From Parelaphostrongylus tenuis (taxonomy: Eukaryota; Nematoda; Chromadorea; Rhabditida; Metastrongylidae): DNA of 64,000 nt. The notes below the pieces were generated by a model. The model did not search any database. It was not told the origin of the DNA and saw only the letters and a program-made list of their open reading frames with translations. Positions within the stretch are counted from its first letter, which is position 1, and every line of letters begins with the position of its first letter. Positions 46,712 to 58,100 of this stretch are shown here, in pieces. The translations under genes were made by a program, and so were the position numbers. The stretch covers positions 1 to 64,000 of the forward strand of contig JAHQIW010000100.1 of the NCBI GenBank assembly GCA_019055375.1, given 5' to 3'.

Positions 46712-47148
46712 AGAACCCGTCGTCTGTCGATCTTTTCATAGTCAGTTCTCTCGGGAGCGTCACACTCCTTATATATAGTTATCGACGACCTACGCTTTAC
46801 ACTCTATGTCAGGTGAAACATTCACCTAACACAGAGTGTTTTCGCACTCGATTGCTAGCTGGCTGGTATTTTTATCATATTATACCTTTCCTTCGAGTGC
46901 TTTATTAAGACCACGCTCAAATTTGTATTTATTCCAAATTTGAGCGTGGTCTTAATAAAGCACTCGAAGGAAAGGTATAATATGATAAAAATACCAGCCA
47001 GCTAGCAATCGAGTGCGAAAACACTCTGTGTTAGGTGAATGTTTCACCTGACATAGAGTGTAAAGCGTAGGTCGTCGATAACTATATATAAGGAGTGTGA
47101 CGCTCCCGAGAGAACTGACTATGAAAAGATCGACAGACGACGGGTTCT

Positions 47149-47191
47149 GCCCGGCTGATGAGTCTGTAAGGACGAAACACGTGTCTCGGGC
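47149..47191 (+). ncRNA. Hammerhead ribozyme, fully consensus
   Basis: Stem I GCCCGG (47149-47154) pairs with TCGGGC (47186-47191). CTGATGA is at 47155-47161. Stem II GTC/GAC encloses TGTAAG. GAAA is at 47174-47177. Stem III is ACAC/GTGT with no loop. The cleavage base is C at 47185. Every conserved hammerhead position is met. The loop-less palindromic stem III suggests that two molecules pair to form a dimeric ribozyme, as in other minimal type I hammerheads. Confidence 0.88.
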
Positions 47192-47254
47192 TGTACAAGA
47201 GCCCTTACCAGACCACATGACATGTTGGCTCAATTAATAATGAAAGGATATATA

Positions 47255-49100
47255 TTTCACAGTTAATCCACAAATGCGAGCGCCAGATCCTTATTCTCTT
47301 ATATTTGAGCAGCTGCCCATCATCTGTTCACTCAGGTTCCAAAGATTTTTCAACATTTTTTTGAGTGTTTCTTCCTTTCATAATCTTCCGACTCTTCACT
47401 TTCGCGCAGATACACGGGCATGGCAAACATCATCCATTCACTTACCAGCATATGCTCTATTTCGATGGTAGAGATGAATAGCTGGTTTATTTGGTAATCG
47501 CTTACTAGGAGTTTGGTATGGACCGTGAGGGTCATTCTATACTTGAGTCCATATTTGTTCGGGGGCAATGCTTGACCATCAGCTGTGGCACTACCTAGGT
47601 GCCCTTACTGCCGATATCCGAAAACGCACAAACACTCTCACGCTCAAACACTTATTTATAAAAGTCCCCACACTTATACAAACTAATGATAGCACAAGAC
47701 TGCATGAAAGATCTTTAGTCTCTCTTGGTTGATTTCTTTCTAAGTTTATTATTTGTCTCGTCATACCTAGTAAACAACTATTTCTTGAATTTTCATCCAA
47801 GTTTACATGACCCATCATCATATCTAATGCAGCTCATAGCAGTTCTTGCATTTGATTCGTGCTCTCCCGTCCATACAGAAAAGTGCTCATATTTACATCT
47901 GAATTCAGTTGCTTTTTGAGGACTATAGTACTTACTCAGATACTCAGATGGTCCGTCTTCACTAGTTGCGCGCACCCCAGCACATATTTCAAATGCTATA
48001 TTGCTGGTCGTGCATATAATGTTCCCTGGTTTCCTGACGTAATTTTGCAAGGGCTTTTTCAGGTTTTCATGATGTCGTTGGCAATGAATATATTTCGGAT
48101 ACGGATCCTCGGCAGGGCTTCCTACTAGTTGATTCGGAGTTGGTTAGGTCGAAATCAAAAGCAGAGGTAGGAAAGAAACTCAACCAAGCGTTCACAGATG
48201 ATGTGGAGGCCGAAATCGAGGACTATAGTAATAATCATAAAGGTTGTTTGATTCAGCGGAGTAAATTTTTTAAAGATTTCCGCAGTAACCCCGCTAAACA
48301 CCTTCTTACCTTCAATTTAGCAGTTGCCACCTTTTTTCAGTTGAGGAGAGCCTGCCAGGCAAGTCTGGTATTGATTTGACAATCTCGGGGAAACTGCAGT
48401 TTTGGTCAGCAACAGGGCAGCTTAATCAGGGCATTCCGCACACTCAACAGATCAAGCATTATGCTTCCCACTCGCCATCCACTAAAGAGTTAATTATTCC
48501 TTTTCCTATTGCCTTTTCTTATCTTTTCTCAACTTAGAACATCAGCGTCCAAATATTTTCAATTTTTTTCTGTTCATATGTTCACTCATTCGAAGATTTC
48601 TTATGCATTTGGGCTAGATGAGTATTGTGACTTTCGCAGTCCTCAATTTCTTACTGAATAGATGCTCAGTAGATTCATAAACACAACATGCACGGTATTT
48701 CGATGATCACTTTTCAATTTTTTGTATTATGTATTATTTTCTGCAGAGAAAACTATACAAAGCAATTTTCTTATTAGAACGACAAGAAGTTTTGTGTTCC
48801 CTGGTTGCAATTTCTCAGAGGTAGATCATGCATGTGACTTTGTGCGTGGCATAAAGTGAGAAATACATACTTTATACAATTATTTCCAAGAGTCTGCAAA
48901 TAGATCAAATCAGTGTATTATCCTCCTAGACATGTCTGAAATCGATTTGTTTACATTGGAATGAAGAGCATACAGTAGCAATGGGCTGAAAGTTACATTA
49001 AGTGAGATACCTTTGACCACATAGTCACACGGGCAGATATTTTCTTAGTATTTCACCGTACTCGATAAAATGATCTAATTGTAGGTACCATTACGGACGT
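47255..49100. other. Intergenic, no recognised gene
   Basis: Several overlapping short frames between 47.3 and 48.4 kb (for example 48140-48379, 79 codons, charged N-terminal half) have no recognised domain. The phrase GAGGACTATAGTA occurs at 47918 and 48217. I cannot assign a function. Confidence 0.3.
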
Positions 49101-49106
49101 GATAAG

Positions 49107-49402
49107 AGCGCTTGTAGCGCAGCCGTTAGAGATGCGCCGCGTCGCACACGAGAACAATGGTTAGATCTCGCGCTCACGGCTCACCAATCCATCCATCCCT
49201 CCGGGATCGGCAAATTGATACCAGACTGGTCTCAGACTCGTCTGGGAGGATATGCAGCACTGACTCGGTTCAGCGGGAGACCACTGCGAGTCATTGTAGA
49301 GGCCAGAAGGCATTCAATCACCACAAACGAAGTTAAAAATTAAAGACCAATGCTGGCACATCCCTCAGGGATTGATCAACGCCGAGAGCTTTATCCTATA
49401 GA
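49107..49402 (+). mobile_element. tRNA-derived SINE
   Basis: Same family as 19672-19957. The head is GCTTGTAGCGCAGCCGTTAG with a B-box-like ATGGTTAGATCTCGCGCTC. The body has GGCAAATTGATACCAGACTG, ACTGCGAGTCATTGTAGAGG and CCCTCAGGGATTGATCAACG. Confidence 0.8.
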
Positions 49403-49403
49403 G

Positions 49404-49630
49404 CCTTTTGAGATGATTGAATGCTTATCTGGCCTTTAAAATGACTCGCGGTGGTTTGTCGCCTTGTCGACTCGGTGTTGCTTATCCTCCCTTGCAAGTG
49501 TGAAAGCAGTCTGGCATCAATTCACCGAACCCGAAGAGATGAATTTCTTGGTGACGCATGAACGCGAGATTGAATCATCGATCTTGTGTGCGACGGAGAG
49601 CACTTCTAACCACTGCGTCACAAGCGCCGC
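49404..49630 (-). mobile_element. tRNA-derived SINE, inverted and 3'-shortened
   Basis: The minus strand begins GGCGCTTGTGACGCAGTGGT and reads through the same body to AAAGGCCAGATAAGCATTCA. It lacks the terminal third present in the other copies. It is tail to tail with the copy ending at 49402. Confidence 0.8.
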
Positions 49631-49828
49631 AATGTTCATTAATAGTTGGAAAAGTGGTCCCATTCGCAAGGACGTGTCTTTCAAAAAAAAAGTCAAATTT
49701 TCTAACAAGTCATCAATGTTTTAACTAAAAAGACCTCTATAAAAGTTTTCTTATGACAATCCAATTTTTTGAGACAATAAAAAGCCCCAATCACTTCAAC
49801 TTTACCCATTAGTACCGTAATCTCCATT

Positions 49829-50450
49829 AAGCCGCTTTTTTACAGACCTCGCTCAAAACGATAGTACCTTGATAATGGTATAACAAGTTTTGAGCCGTTC
49901 GTCAGGTCTACGTGATAGACAGGCGCCGTTCCATACTCGTGTACACTCCAGTAGCACAGTACCTCGATCTAGTCGATCACTTGAGGCTGCACTCCCCTAT
50001 GAAAGAATCGACGCTGACTATAAATCACTGCAAATCAGGTGATAGAATTTCCTGACAATGCACAGATTGACAGCCGAGCTTGTGGCTGGTAATCATACCA
50101 CTCTATTCGACCGTTTTTTCAAAAAGAGATGAAAGGTATCTGAAAGAAGGTAGAAAGCGATCGAATGGAGAGATATGTTTCGTTTTAACAGCCACAAACT
50201 CGACTGCTAATCTCTGCAGTGTCAGGGGATTCTGTCACCTAACTTGCAGTGATTTATAGTTGCAGTCCAATCCTTCATGGAGGAGTTAGTCTCGAGTGAT
50301 CGACTGAAGCGGCGGACTGGGCTACTGAAGTGTCCTTGAAGAAAAAACAGGTGCCTGTGTGGCACTAAGAGCTGACGAAAGGCTCAATACATGTCATAAC
50401 ATTATCAGAGTACCATAATCTCTGAGCGAGGTTTGAGCGGCGGGAAAACT
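49829..50450. mobile_element. Family B inverted hammerhead unit, degenerate
   Basis: Ends (CCGCTTTTTTACAGACCTCG, CTCAAAACGATAGTACC and the inverse near 50410-50440) form terminal inverted repeats. A minus-strand ribozyme remnant (49912-49957; GTGCTACTGG, cleavage-side CTGTC/TATCAC) and a plus-strand one (50320-50366; GGGCTACTGAAG, AAACAGGTGCCTGTG, TGGCAC) face outward. The cores are mutated in both. The interior holds an imperfect inverted repeat around 50130 (AGCCACAAACTCGACTGC and its inverse). Confidence 0.65.
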
Positions 50451-51127
50451 ACTTTGTGTGTGGAACGTAAACTTCTTTTCATCTTGCAATGTCCTGTGGC
50501 AATCGCGAAGCAGTTCAAACTCAAAACCGATGAGATTTTAATTATCTAATGGCCGCCAAAAATTCAGCGAAAATCCATTTACTGATTCCAGCCAAGCAAA
50601 TAAAGCGAACCGAGTGTGAAACGTAATTTTGTTTCTGCCGCTGCAACACATTAAAGGGGGCTTCCTATCAAAATATAGCGCAGATTTAAAATGAGCGAAA
50701 TTTGAATTTTCGAACTGTTGCCATAATCTGAGAAAAAAATTTCTGTTTATTGAGAATAGCCTTTGAACAGTCGTCTACCAGCAGAGCTACACGTCGTCTT
50801 TGACGGGTTAATAATGCAAAGACCGAAAACGAAGGAAGAGCTAAGTGAAATTAATATCCGTTCTCAGGATTGTTCACTTAACTGTTTCCTTTCAGACATT
50901 TTTCGTGAGCATGTTGTTACACTTCACTTGACATTTTCAATATTTTCATTGTAATTGAGATTGCATCACGCTTCGCGGATTTACTCCCTGCTGTCTTCCA
51001 GTACACTCACTGACGGCTGTTCAAACCATGTTTCTCAATAACGCCATTTTCGTACGTGAGGAATTTTTCTTAAAAAAGTAATGGAGGCGTTTGACTGATT
51101 GGGCTGTGCACAACTTGACCTTTCCAG

Positions 51128-51226
51128 ACTCTGAAGATGTCGAACTGTCGAAACGGCAGCTGTTGAATAGATATGGTAGAGCACCTCGTGTCCGGTTTGA
51201 GAAGAAAAATAGTATATTAGAATCAG
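51128..51226 (+). other. Candidate exon, possibly neuropeptide-like
   Basis: A 99-bp open stretch lies between a good acceptor (CCTTTCCAG) and a GTGAAG donor. It reads SEDVELSKR, then QLLNRYGRAPRVRF, then EKKNSILES. A dibasic KR followed by a short peptide ending in RF resembles a processed nematode RFamide-type peptide, but the amidation Gly expected after RF is Glu. No flanking exon was identified, so it may be chance. Confidence 0.25.
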
Positions 51227-52146
51227 GTGAAGAAAAATACTATGTTTTTTTAGAAGGTATTCGTTCATTTCTAATTATTTGTAGTACTTTGCAGTATTGC
51301 GTACTAAAACTTGCACCACATAGGCGTCTTCAACAAGTATACATTGAAGAAATCATGTTTTTTTATTACACTTCTACATATCGTCAAAAGATAAAAAGCA
51401 AGAAATGAGATGCGTTGTTCCCCATTGATGCAGCCTTCGTATTCAAAGTGGGAATTTTTAGGGCAGATGGGCTTTGTTTTCACTTTATAAGGCTTTTGTA
51501 GAATATCATATATATAATATAGCATAAGGCTCCAGTAGAATATCATCCCTTTTGATCACAAACTTCCTCCAGCGTACGAATTTTGCTGCGTAAGTACCAT
51601 TACCCCCACTGCGAACTTCAAGTTATTTCCCCTTGCTATAGTTCATTAAGAAGTCAGTTCAAAAAACAGATCAGTCTTTAAAATTTTAACTTCCTGAGCT
51701 GCTGAGTTATTATCACAGCTCTAGTGTATAGCCAAGCATAAACGATAACAAAGCATGCAAAGCACTCCGAAGGCGGAAAGTAGTTTCTGTTCGTCGTAAC
51801 TACTAACGCAGTAAATAGCTTAGATAAAGAATTGAATCAAACTTCAAGTTCATATTTAGAATCGCCATTTCTCAGAAGATCGAACAGCTACTAGAAATTT
51901 AGTGAAAAACTTTGATCGATGGAATCCACACGTGAAGATTTCCACCGTTTTAAGAATAAAATTTCTGATCGCTTAGTTCAGGGTGTACTTCGAAATTTCC
52001 ATACAGTCCATCATATTATAATTTTTTCTACGCTGCTGATTGTTCAACGCTTTTATGCCATGCATGTTTATGACATCTGTAAGGCTACAATTAAGAATCA
52101 TATAAGAGGATAGTTCACTTCGTAAAGGCTTCAGCGAAAGCAAGGT

Positions 52147-55100
52147 TTAGAAGACCGTGACGTCTGCCGCGAGAGAGTGCGATCCAAACGGGTCCGATGC
52201 TAACATTCGAACTGCTCTAGTCACTACACTCTGCCACATCTGCCTACTCCAGTTAGCCATGATGATGTTTGTGGTCTGAACAGATTTTGTTTTCTAAAAA
52301 AATGCATCTAAGAAAGTAGTGCCATTCAAACCATAAGTGATCCTGTGATCAAAAAGTGCTTTGAGGGAATGGACGTTAAGGATTCAGCATCGCTTGTTTT
52401 ACAGTCCTTTGTCATATCATCTTTGCACATGAATCTCACTGTACTTCCAATAACGACGCAGGTTTGTGGCATAATTGCTGCCATTTTGACTGCAAGGATC
52501 ACCTTTAATTAGGCGTAATTGCGTTCCTCTTGAAATCCGAGTAAATCTCAATCATTTCTATCTGTCGGAGTATTTTGTGTACTTCTTCTTTGAAACTGTT
52601 AAGTACTACTAATCTAATAAGATTTCTTGGAAGTGAATGTTGGATTGTAATAGGATTCTTCTTGTATATGTTTCAGCTTAGTTTTTTTTTTGACTGTTGT
52701 ACTTTAAATAGGTCGTTCCATAAGTTTTGGCACGAATGCAATAAACACCAAACTTATTTACTATAAAGTAATTAAAATTGTATTATTTTGATATTCAGTT
52801 GTGCAAGTTTTCTGGGAAAACTTGCATATACTTGCTTTGAGAATGGAGATGTCTTGAGAGCAATTTCGTTTGTTACTAATGCACGAATGGCGTGTAGGGG
52901 AAAATGGAAATGATTTGAGGCGACGCGCAAGATTAATGAGCTTGGAGCGTCGATATGGTCTCAAAAAGGACGGTTAGGAAGGGATTAGCGAGGTCTAAAG
53001 CTGGTGAGAACACTCTGCAGGATCAGTAGCGCTCGGGCTGTCCACAAGAAGCTCCATCAATCTTGCGCACCGCTTCGCTAATATTTTTCCTTACGCGTCA
53101 TTTGTGCTTGACTAGTACACGAGTTTGTACCCACAGCGCCTTCATCTGGAAGCAAGTATAGGCAAGTTGTAAATCAACATACTCGCAATAAAATGTACAG
53201 TTAGACGATACCAAAATCATGCATTTTTAAATACTTCTGGTCGAAATTTGGTGCTTATTGCTTTAGTGCCAAAGCTTATGGAGCGGCTTGAGATATATAA
53301 TGGCTGAGCCCATTGTATGCTCCGTCACTCTTTGTGATTGAACTTTCATATAAATTGTGTTGTTAAAAATTTCAAAGCTTACTTTATCAGGAGCAAAAAG
53401 ACTTTCAACAGAACTGCTTTACTTTTGAAATTTCAAACTGGCGCATATTACATCAAGAGAATCCGAAACATTCACAAAGTACAGGATCAAGGAGCTGCTA
53501 CCAAAAGCACTTTACCACCTTGGGTCGGAAGAATCAGAGTTGAGGCTTGTCGCGAACGTGCCTGTCACTGATGACTATGAGTTGAAAGCTCTCATGCAAG
53601 AAAATAAGTGCGGAACTATTAGAAAATTTGCAGAATTTTGTGCAACTGTTTGAACTGCTTTAGAACAATTGAATAACATGGAAGTGGCACAAGCTCGACA
53701 AATGGGTTCTTCACGGACTGCATGCCATTCAAAGGAATCAGCTTAAGTATCATCAGATTTCTTCTGCGCAACCAGAACGACTTATTTCTCAAACATATTG
53801 TGGCTTTCGACCGCAGATGGATTCTGTACCACGTTTCCCAAAGCCACAATTATTAAGCGAGACGGTTGAGCTGACCGTTGCGTACTCTGGTGCTAAATAA
53901 TCCATCACACCTTTTTCAGCTCGCGTGAAACCGTTGCGACACAGAAAATGTCCAGCAAATCGATGAAATACAATGAAATTTCAGCGGTTGTGCCTTTCAT
54001 TCGAAAATGAAAAGTAGTCTTTTTGCACAATCACACGCGACTGTGACTCCTACGACTGTTGCAGAAAAGCTGTGTAAACTATGCTGTAGAATCCTATCTC
54101 ATCCACTCCTCGAAGCGACACTCGTCTATCAGTTATGTCTTTTAAAGCATCTCAACAACGGTCAAAATCAAAATGCCCCAGAGAGTGGATCGCGGCTGAC
54201 ACATTGTTTCCAACTACTTCATCGCCTCCAGAAGGACAAAATTTTAGCCTATTCGTGACCGCGCCCCTTTTGCATATCTGACCTCATCAAATGCGAGAAA
54301 ATTTTGCGTCGCTGCATATTGCTAGATTTTTTGAAATAATGATAGTGGTATATCTGACAGCCAATCCTCTTAGGAGGGTCTCAAATAAATAATCATCAAA
54401 TATATTGAGATTTGAGCGTGGTCTTAATAAAACACTCAAACGGAGAGATTTGATCTTTTATAAATATCAACAGGAGCAATTGAGTGCACAACATTGCCAA
54501 TCTAGTGACTTCTTCCACTTGACGAAAAGTGTGCAATATTACGTCGTTACCAACTCTATGTAAGGGAGGTGAGTTTCCCCCAAGACGATTGGTCAAGAAG
54601 GAGGGTACCGCTCAACTGAAGAGGCTGTCAAGGCCAAAACACGTGACGGGGCTCTATAAGTGCCCATAACAGATCATATGGCATGTATGGCTCGAAAAAT
54701 AATCATCAGACATAACGAAATCTAGGAATGGTTATAAGAAAGCACTCGCAGCCAACGGAATGGAAGTGGTAGTTTTCGCTAAAAGCCGACAAAAGAGTAT
54801 TGAATCCCATTCGATTTTCAAGAGCTTTTCATCAGAGTGATAGTAGCTATTTGAAAACTCTAATTTCTAGCAAGGCCGTTCCCGAAAAGACCCTTTTATA
54901 ACACTTCAACGAAAGGAAACATTTTCGCTTCACACATGCGTGTTTTTCGCACGACAGAGATCTTTCTGCAGAATATTACTACTCATTCGATAGCGTAAGA
55001 TTTTAAAATTCCAACGCTGTGCATTTTTTCTGAAAAGTCCGCTTATCTGCAGTGCAGGGGGAGAAATAAGATCCAGTCCACATCCGTGAACGTAAGCATT

Positions 55101-58100
55101 TTGGCTTTTCTACGGGGTAGTAGAGGGGGAGGGGGAGTGCCAGGGCAGATGCGGCAGGTTTCAACACTAAAGTCCATTGATTGACCTTTTTCAGGCCATA
55201 TGGAAGTGCGATTTTTACTATTCAATTAGGAGTTGTTTTTCCACTCTCCAAGAAACTCTGGATTGAACGGCTGATTCTGATGCTAAAAGTGTTTCTCTAA
55301 AAATTTTAAGTGCCCTTTGCGCCTACGCAAACTAATACTTGAATTGCGCGGCCGATGTAAAGCATAATTTTATTTTCAAGTTGATAGGTTTATGAAAAGG
55401 TAATTTGAATAACGGGCCACGTACGGTGCTAGTCAGATTTCCAAAATTTCGAGTTATTATCAACGTTTTCATGAAAACTTCCTGTCCAACGAGTGGGGCC
55501 GAATGTTCATTTTTCGCCATCTAACGGAAAAGAACTCGGTAGCTTTTTCATAGCTAAATCAGTTAAATTGTTGTGAATGAGAAAAAATCGCAGAAGATGC
55601 TTTGACATGCTATAGGTGTGAGCAATGTGCCAATATTTAACATCCATAATATGATTAAACATACTGTTGTCATAGTTTACAATGATTTTTTTTATTGAAT
55701 ATTTCGGTATTTCTTATTTCCTTATATTCCGTAAGATAATCACGATTTATCGCAGGGATCGAAATGATATGACACTCGAATGTTATATCTAACCTAGAAT
55801 GACTCATGATTTACTGCTTTTAAACCAGTGTTATAATGTATTAACAAATATCCAGGGATGATGAGTGATATGCAAAATTTGCTCTACTTTTATTTTGTTT
55901 TGCATATCAAGTTTTGCACAGCACTCAGGATTTTTGGGTATCAAATCATAACATTATAAACTGCTAGAAAGGCGATAAAATTTAAGTTGTTTTTCACATT
56001 GGGGCGCTTTCGCGTTATATTCCTACTAGTTATTCTGGAGCATTTTCCTCTTTTTCGTAAAAATTCCTTAGGACTTTTGCAAGTGTAGACAAACTTTGTT
56101 CCATTGTTCTAGAGGTCTAGACATTTGATTTATTTTGAATTCTTGAACAGCCCGCCACTAGACCTGAGCCAGTGCAGGATTAGTTTATGAACGTATGAAG
56201 GGAGTCTTTTGGAATCATATATTTCATCTCAACTTTTTTCAAGAAAGAGAAATTTCTGAATTCAATAACAAATATCGCACGCCACATGCAAATAACGGCG
56301 CTCTATCAATAAACTGAGCAATTATAATACAGCCTCTTATACACCCCAGCCGACGAGAAATGCACGTCGATTGTGAATCCCAATCTTCTTCTGACTACTG
56401 TAGCGCACTAGATGATCTTTTTAAAAGCCAGATGTTTCACTGAATACATCGAGATTTGAGCTATCGAATAAAACTATAAGTAAACTACAAGTAAAATCTC
56501 TGCCCAGTAACAAATGTTGGAGTGTGAAACACTATTTTATGTCTTTTTGCCAGCAGGACTTTCTCGAGTTGTTCATCACTGGAGATGAGTTTTTGGTTTG
56601 CAATGAGATCGGCACGCGCCACGCCTACCGGCTGCGAGAAAGACTCTCCAGCTCAATCAAAACCCAATTTCTATGCTGGGTAGGCCATGCTCTTGGCCTC
56701 CTGAGAATGGCAGAGCATGATGCTTAGATTTACCTGACAACAAGCAAACAACAAATATTGACGTCTACAAGGAGCAACTACGAAATTTGGCCGCAGCGAT
56801 GTGCGAGAGGCGTTAAGAGCGACTCATTGTGGCCCTCCTCCAGCACAGCGCTCGGTCTCACATTGCAAAGTCTAACTCGCCACATTTTAGAAAAATTGGA
56901 TTGGACCAAATTACCAACATCCACTAATTAGCCGTGATACTGTTCCATCGGGTCGTCACCAATTTCCCACCTCAAAGCAACATCTGTGAGGAAAAATTCA
57001 AGAACTACAATCAGGTTAAAAGTGACCTCACCGATTCCTTGATCGCCAGTCTCCTTTTTCTGGGAGGGAGGCACCCAGTCTTTACTCAACAAATGGATAC
57101 ATGCCAGTGGTACTGATGGTGATTATATTGCTGAACAATGGATTTCTTTAGGGAAATAAAATTAATGAAATTAATGAAATGAAATGAAATGAAATGAATG
57201 AAATGAATTAAATGAAAAAAATGAAAATGAAAAATTAAATCTAAAGAAATTATGGAAATCTAATATGTACACGGTGTTGTAGTGAAAGCACGCGCACCCG
57301 ATATGGGTGGATCGCGAATTCAACTCAGGCCTGCGTTTAATTTTGTCAAATCAGCGCTTTATGAACTTTCAACAAAAGGGGTAATTTTGCAAATATTATG
57401 GTGAGCAGAATATTGTTTGCGCTCTCTTTCTTGCCATTCAAGTCTCCAATCAGTTAGCTATAGAATGAGCATACAAAACAATTTAGTGGAATAAAAATAA
57501 CCTTGAAACTCACTAAACGAAAATGCGCAGTATGCTGCGAGCGCCACGCGGTCTATTTGGTGCAGTTCGCAATAAGCAGTTTACTGCGCATGTGGTCCCG
57601 AAAGGATCAAAAATTACTGCGCATGTGGTTACGAAAGGGTCAAAAATTGGGCATGAGTACATGATCAGACTAGTCTCTCATAAAAGTGCGCAAAGTCTAT
57701 TAAGTTTATTTCGACTCACAAACTTTTGCTGGCATTGAGATGAAGGACAGGACTCCCCCACGTTATATTGTACTATAAAACGTACTTTTTCCAATTTTAG
57801 TAAATGTAAAAGGAATTATTCCGTTATAGGGATGCATTTTTCAGCCCTTTAGGGGCAAAGCTTTTTCGCTTCTCCTCATCAATTTTTCTGTATATGATAA
57901 GGCTTCCATAACGATATGTAGCAGCGAAATAAGAAAGATCACGTTGCACACTTGACGCGCATGTTTTGCTCGGCAAGAGTTTGTGGATCATCTTCGCATA
58001 GACTTTTAGTAGTTCTTTGACAGCATAAATTTTGATGATTCTCAGGCTAAATTTTTGTGAGAAAGTTTTCATAGAAAGCTGAAAGAGCGGAAAAAAGCTA

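Larger units (their letters stand above)
46611..47249. mobile_element. Near-perfect palindrome of two family A hammerhead units
   Basis: Arms 46611 to about 46925 and about 46935-47249 are reverse complements about position 46930, with three mismatches: one at 46626/47234 and two inside the ribozyme. Each arm has the family A order from the centre outward: boundary phrase AAATTTGAGCGTGGTCTTAA, body, hammerhead, tail CCAGACCACATGACATGTTG and GCTCAA. A further copy of the boundary block at 46561-46604 lies 320 bp from that at 46881, so the left arm also belongs to a 320-bp tandem. Identical 93-codon frames arise on opposite strands (46627-46908 plus; 46952-47233 minus) but run antisense to the ribozymes and are probably chance. 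Confidence 0.9.

Noticed and set aside
46627..46908. 93-codon frame repeated at 46952-47233 on the other strand as a conserved protein
   Set aside because: The two frames are identical only because the DNA is a palindrome. They run antisense to the hammerhead repeat and have no recognisable domain.
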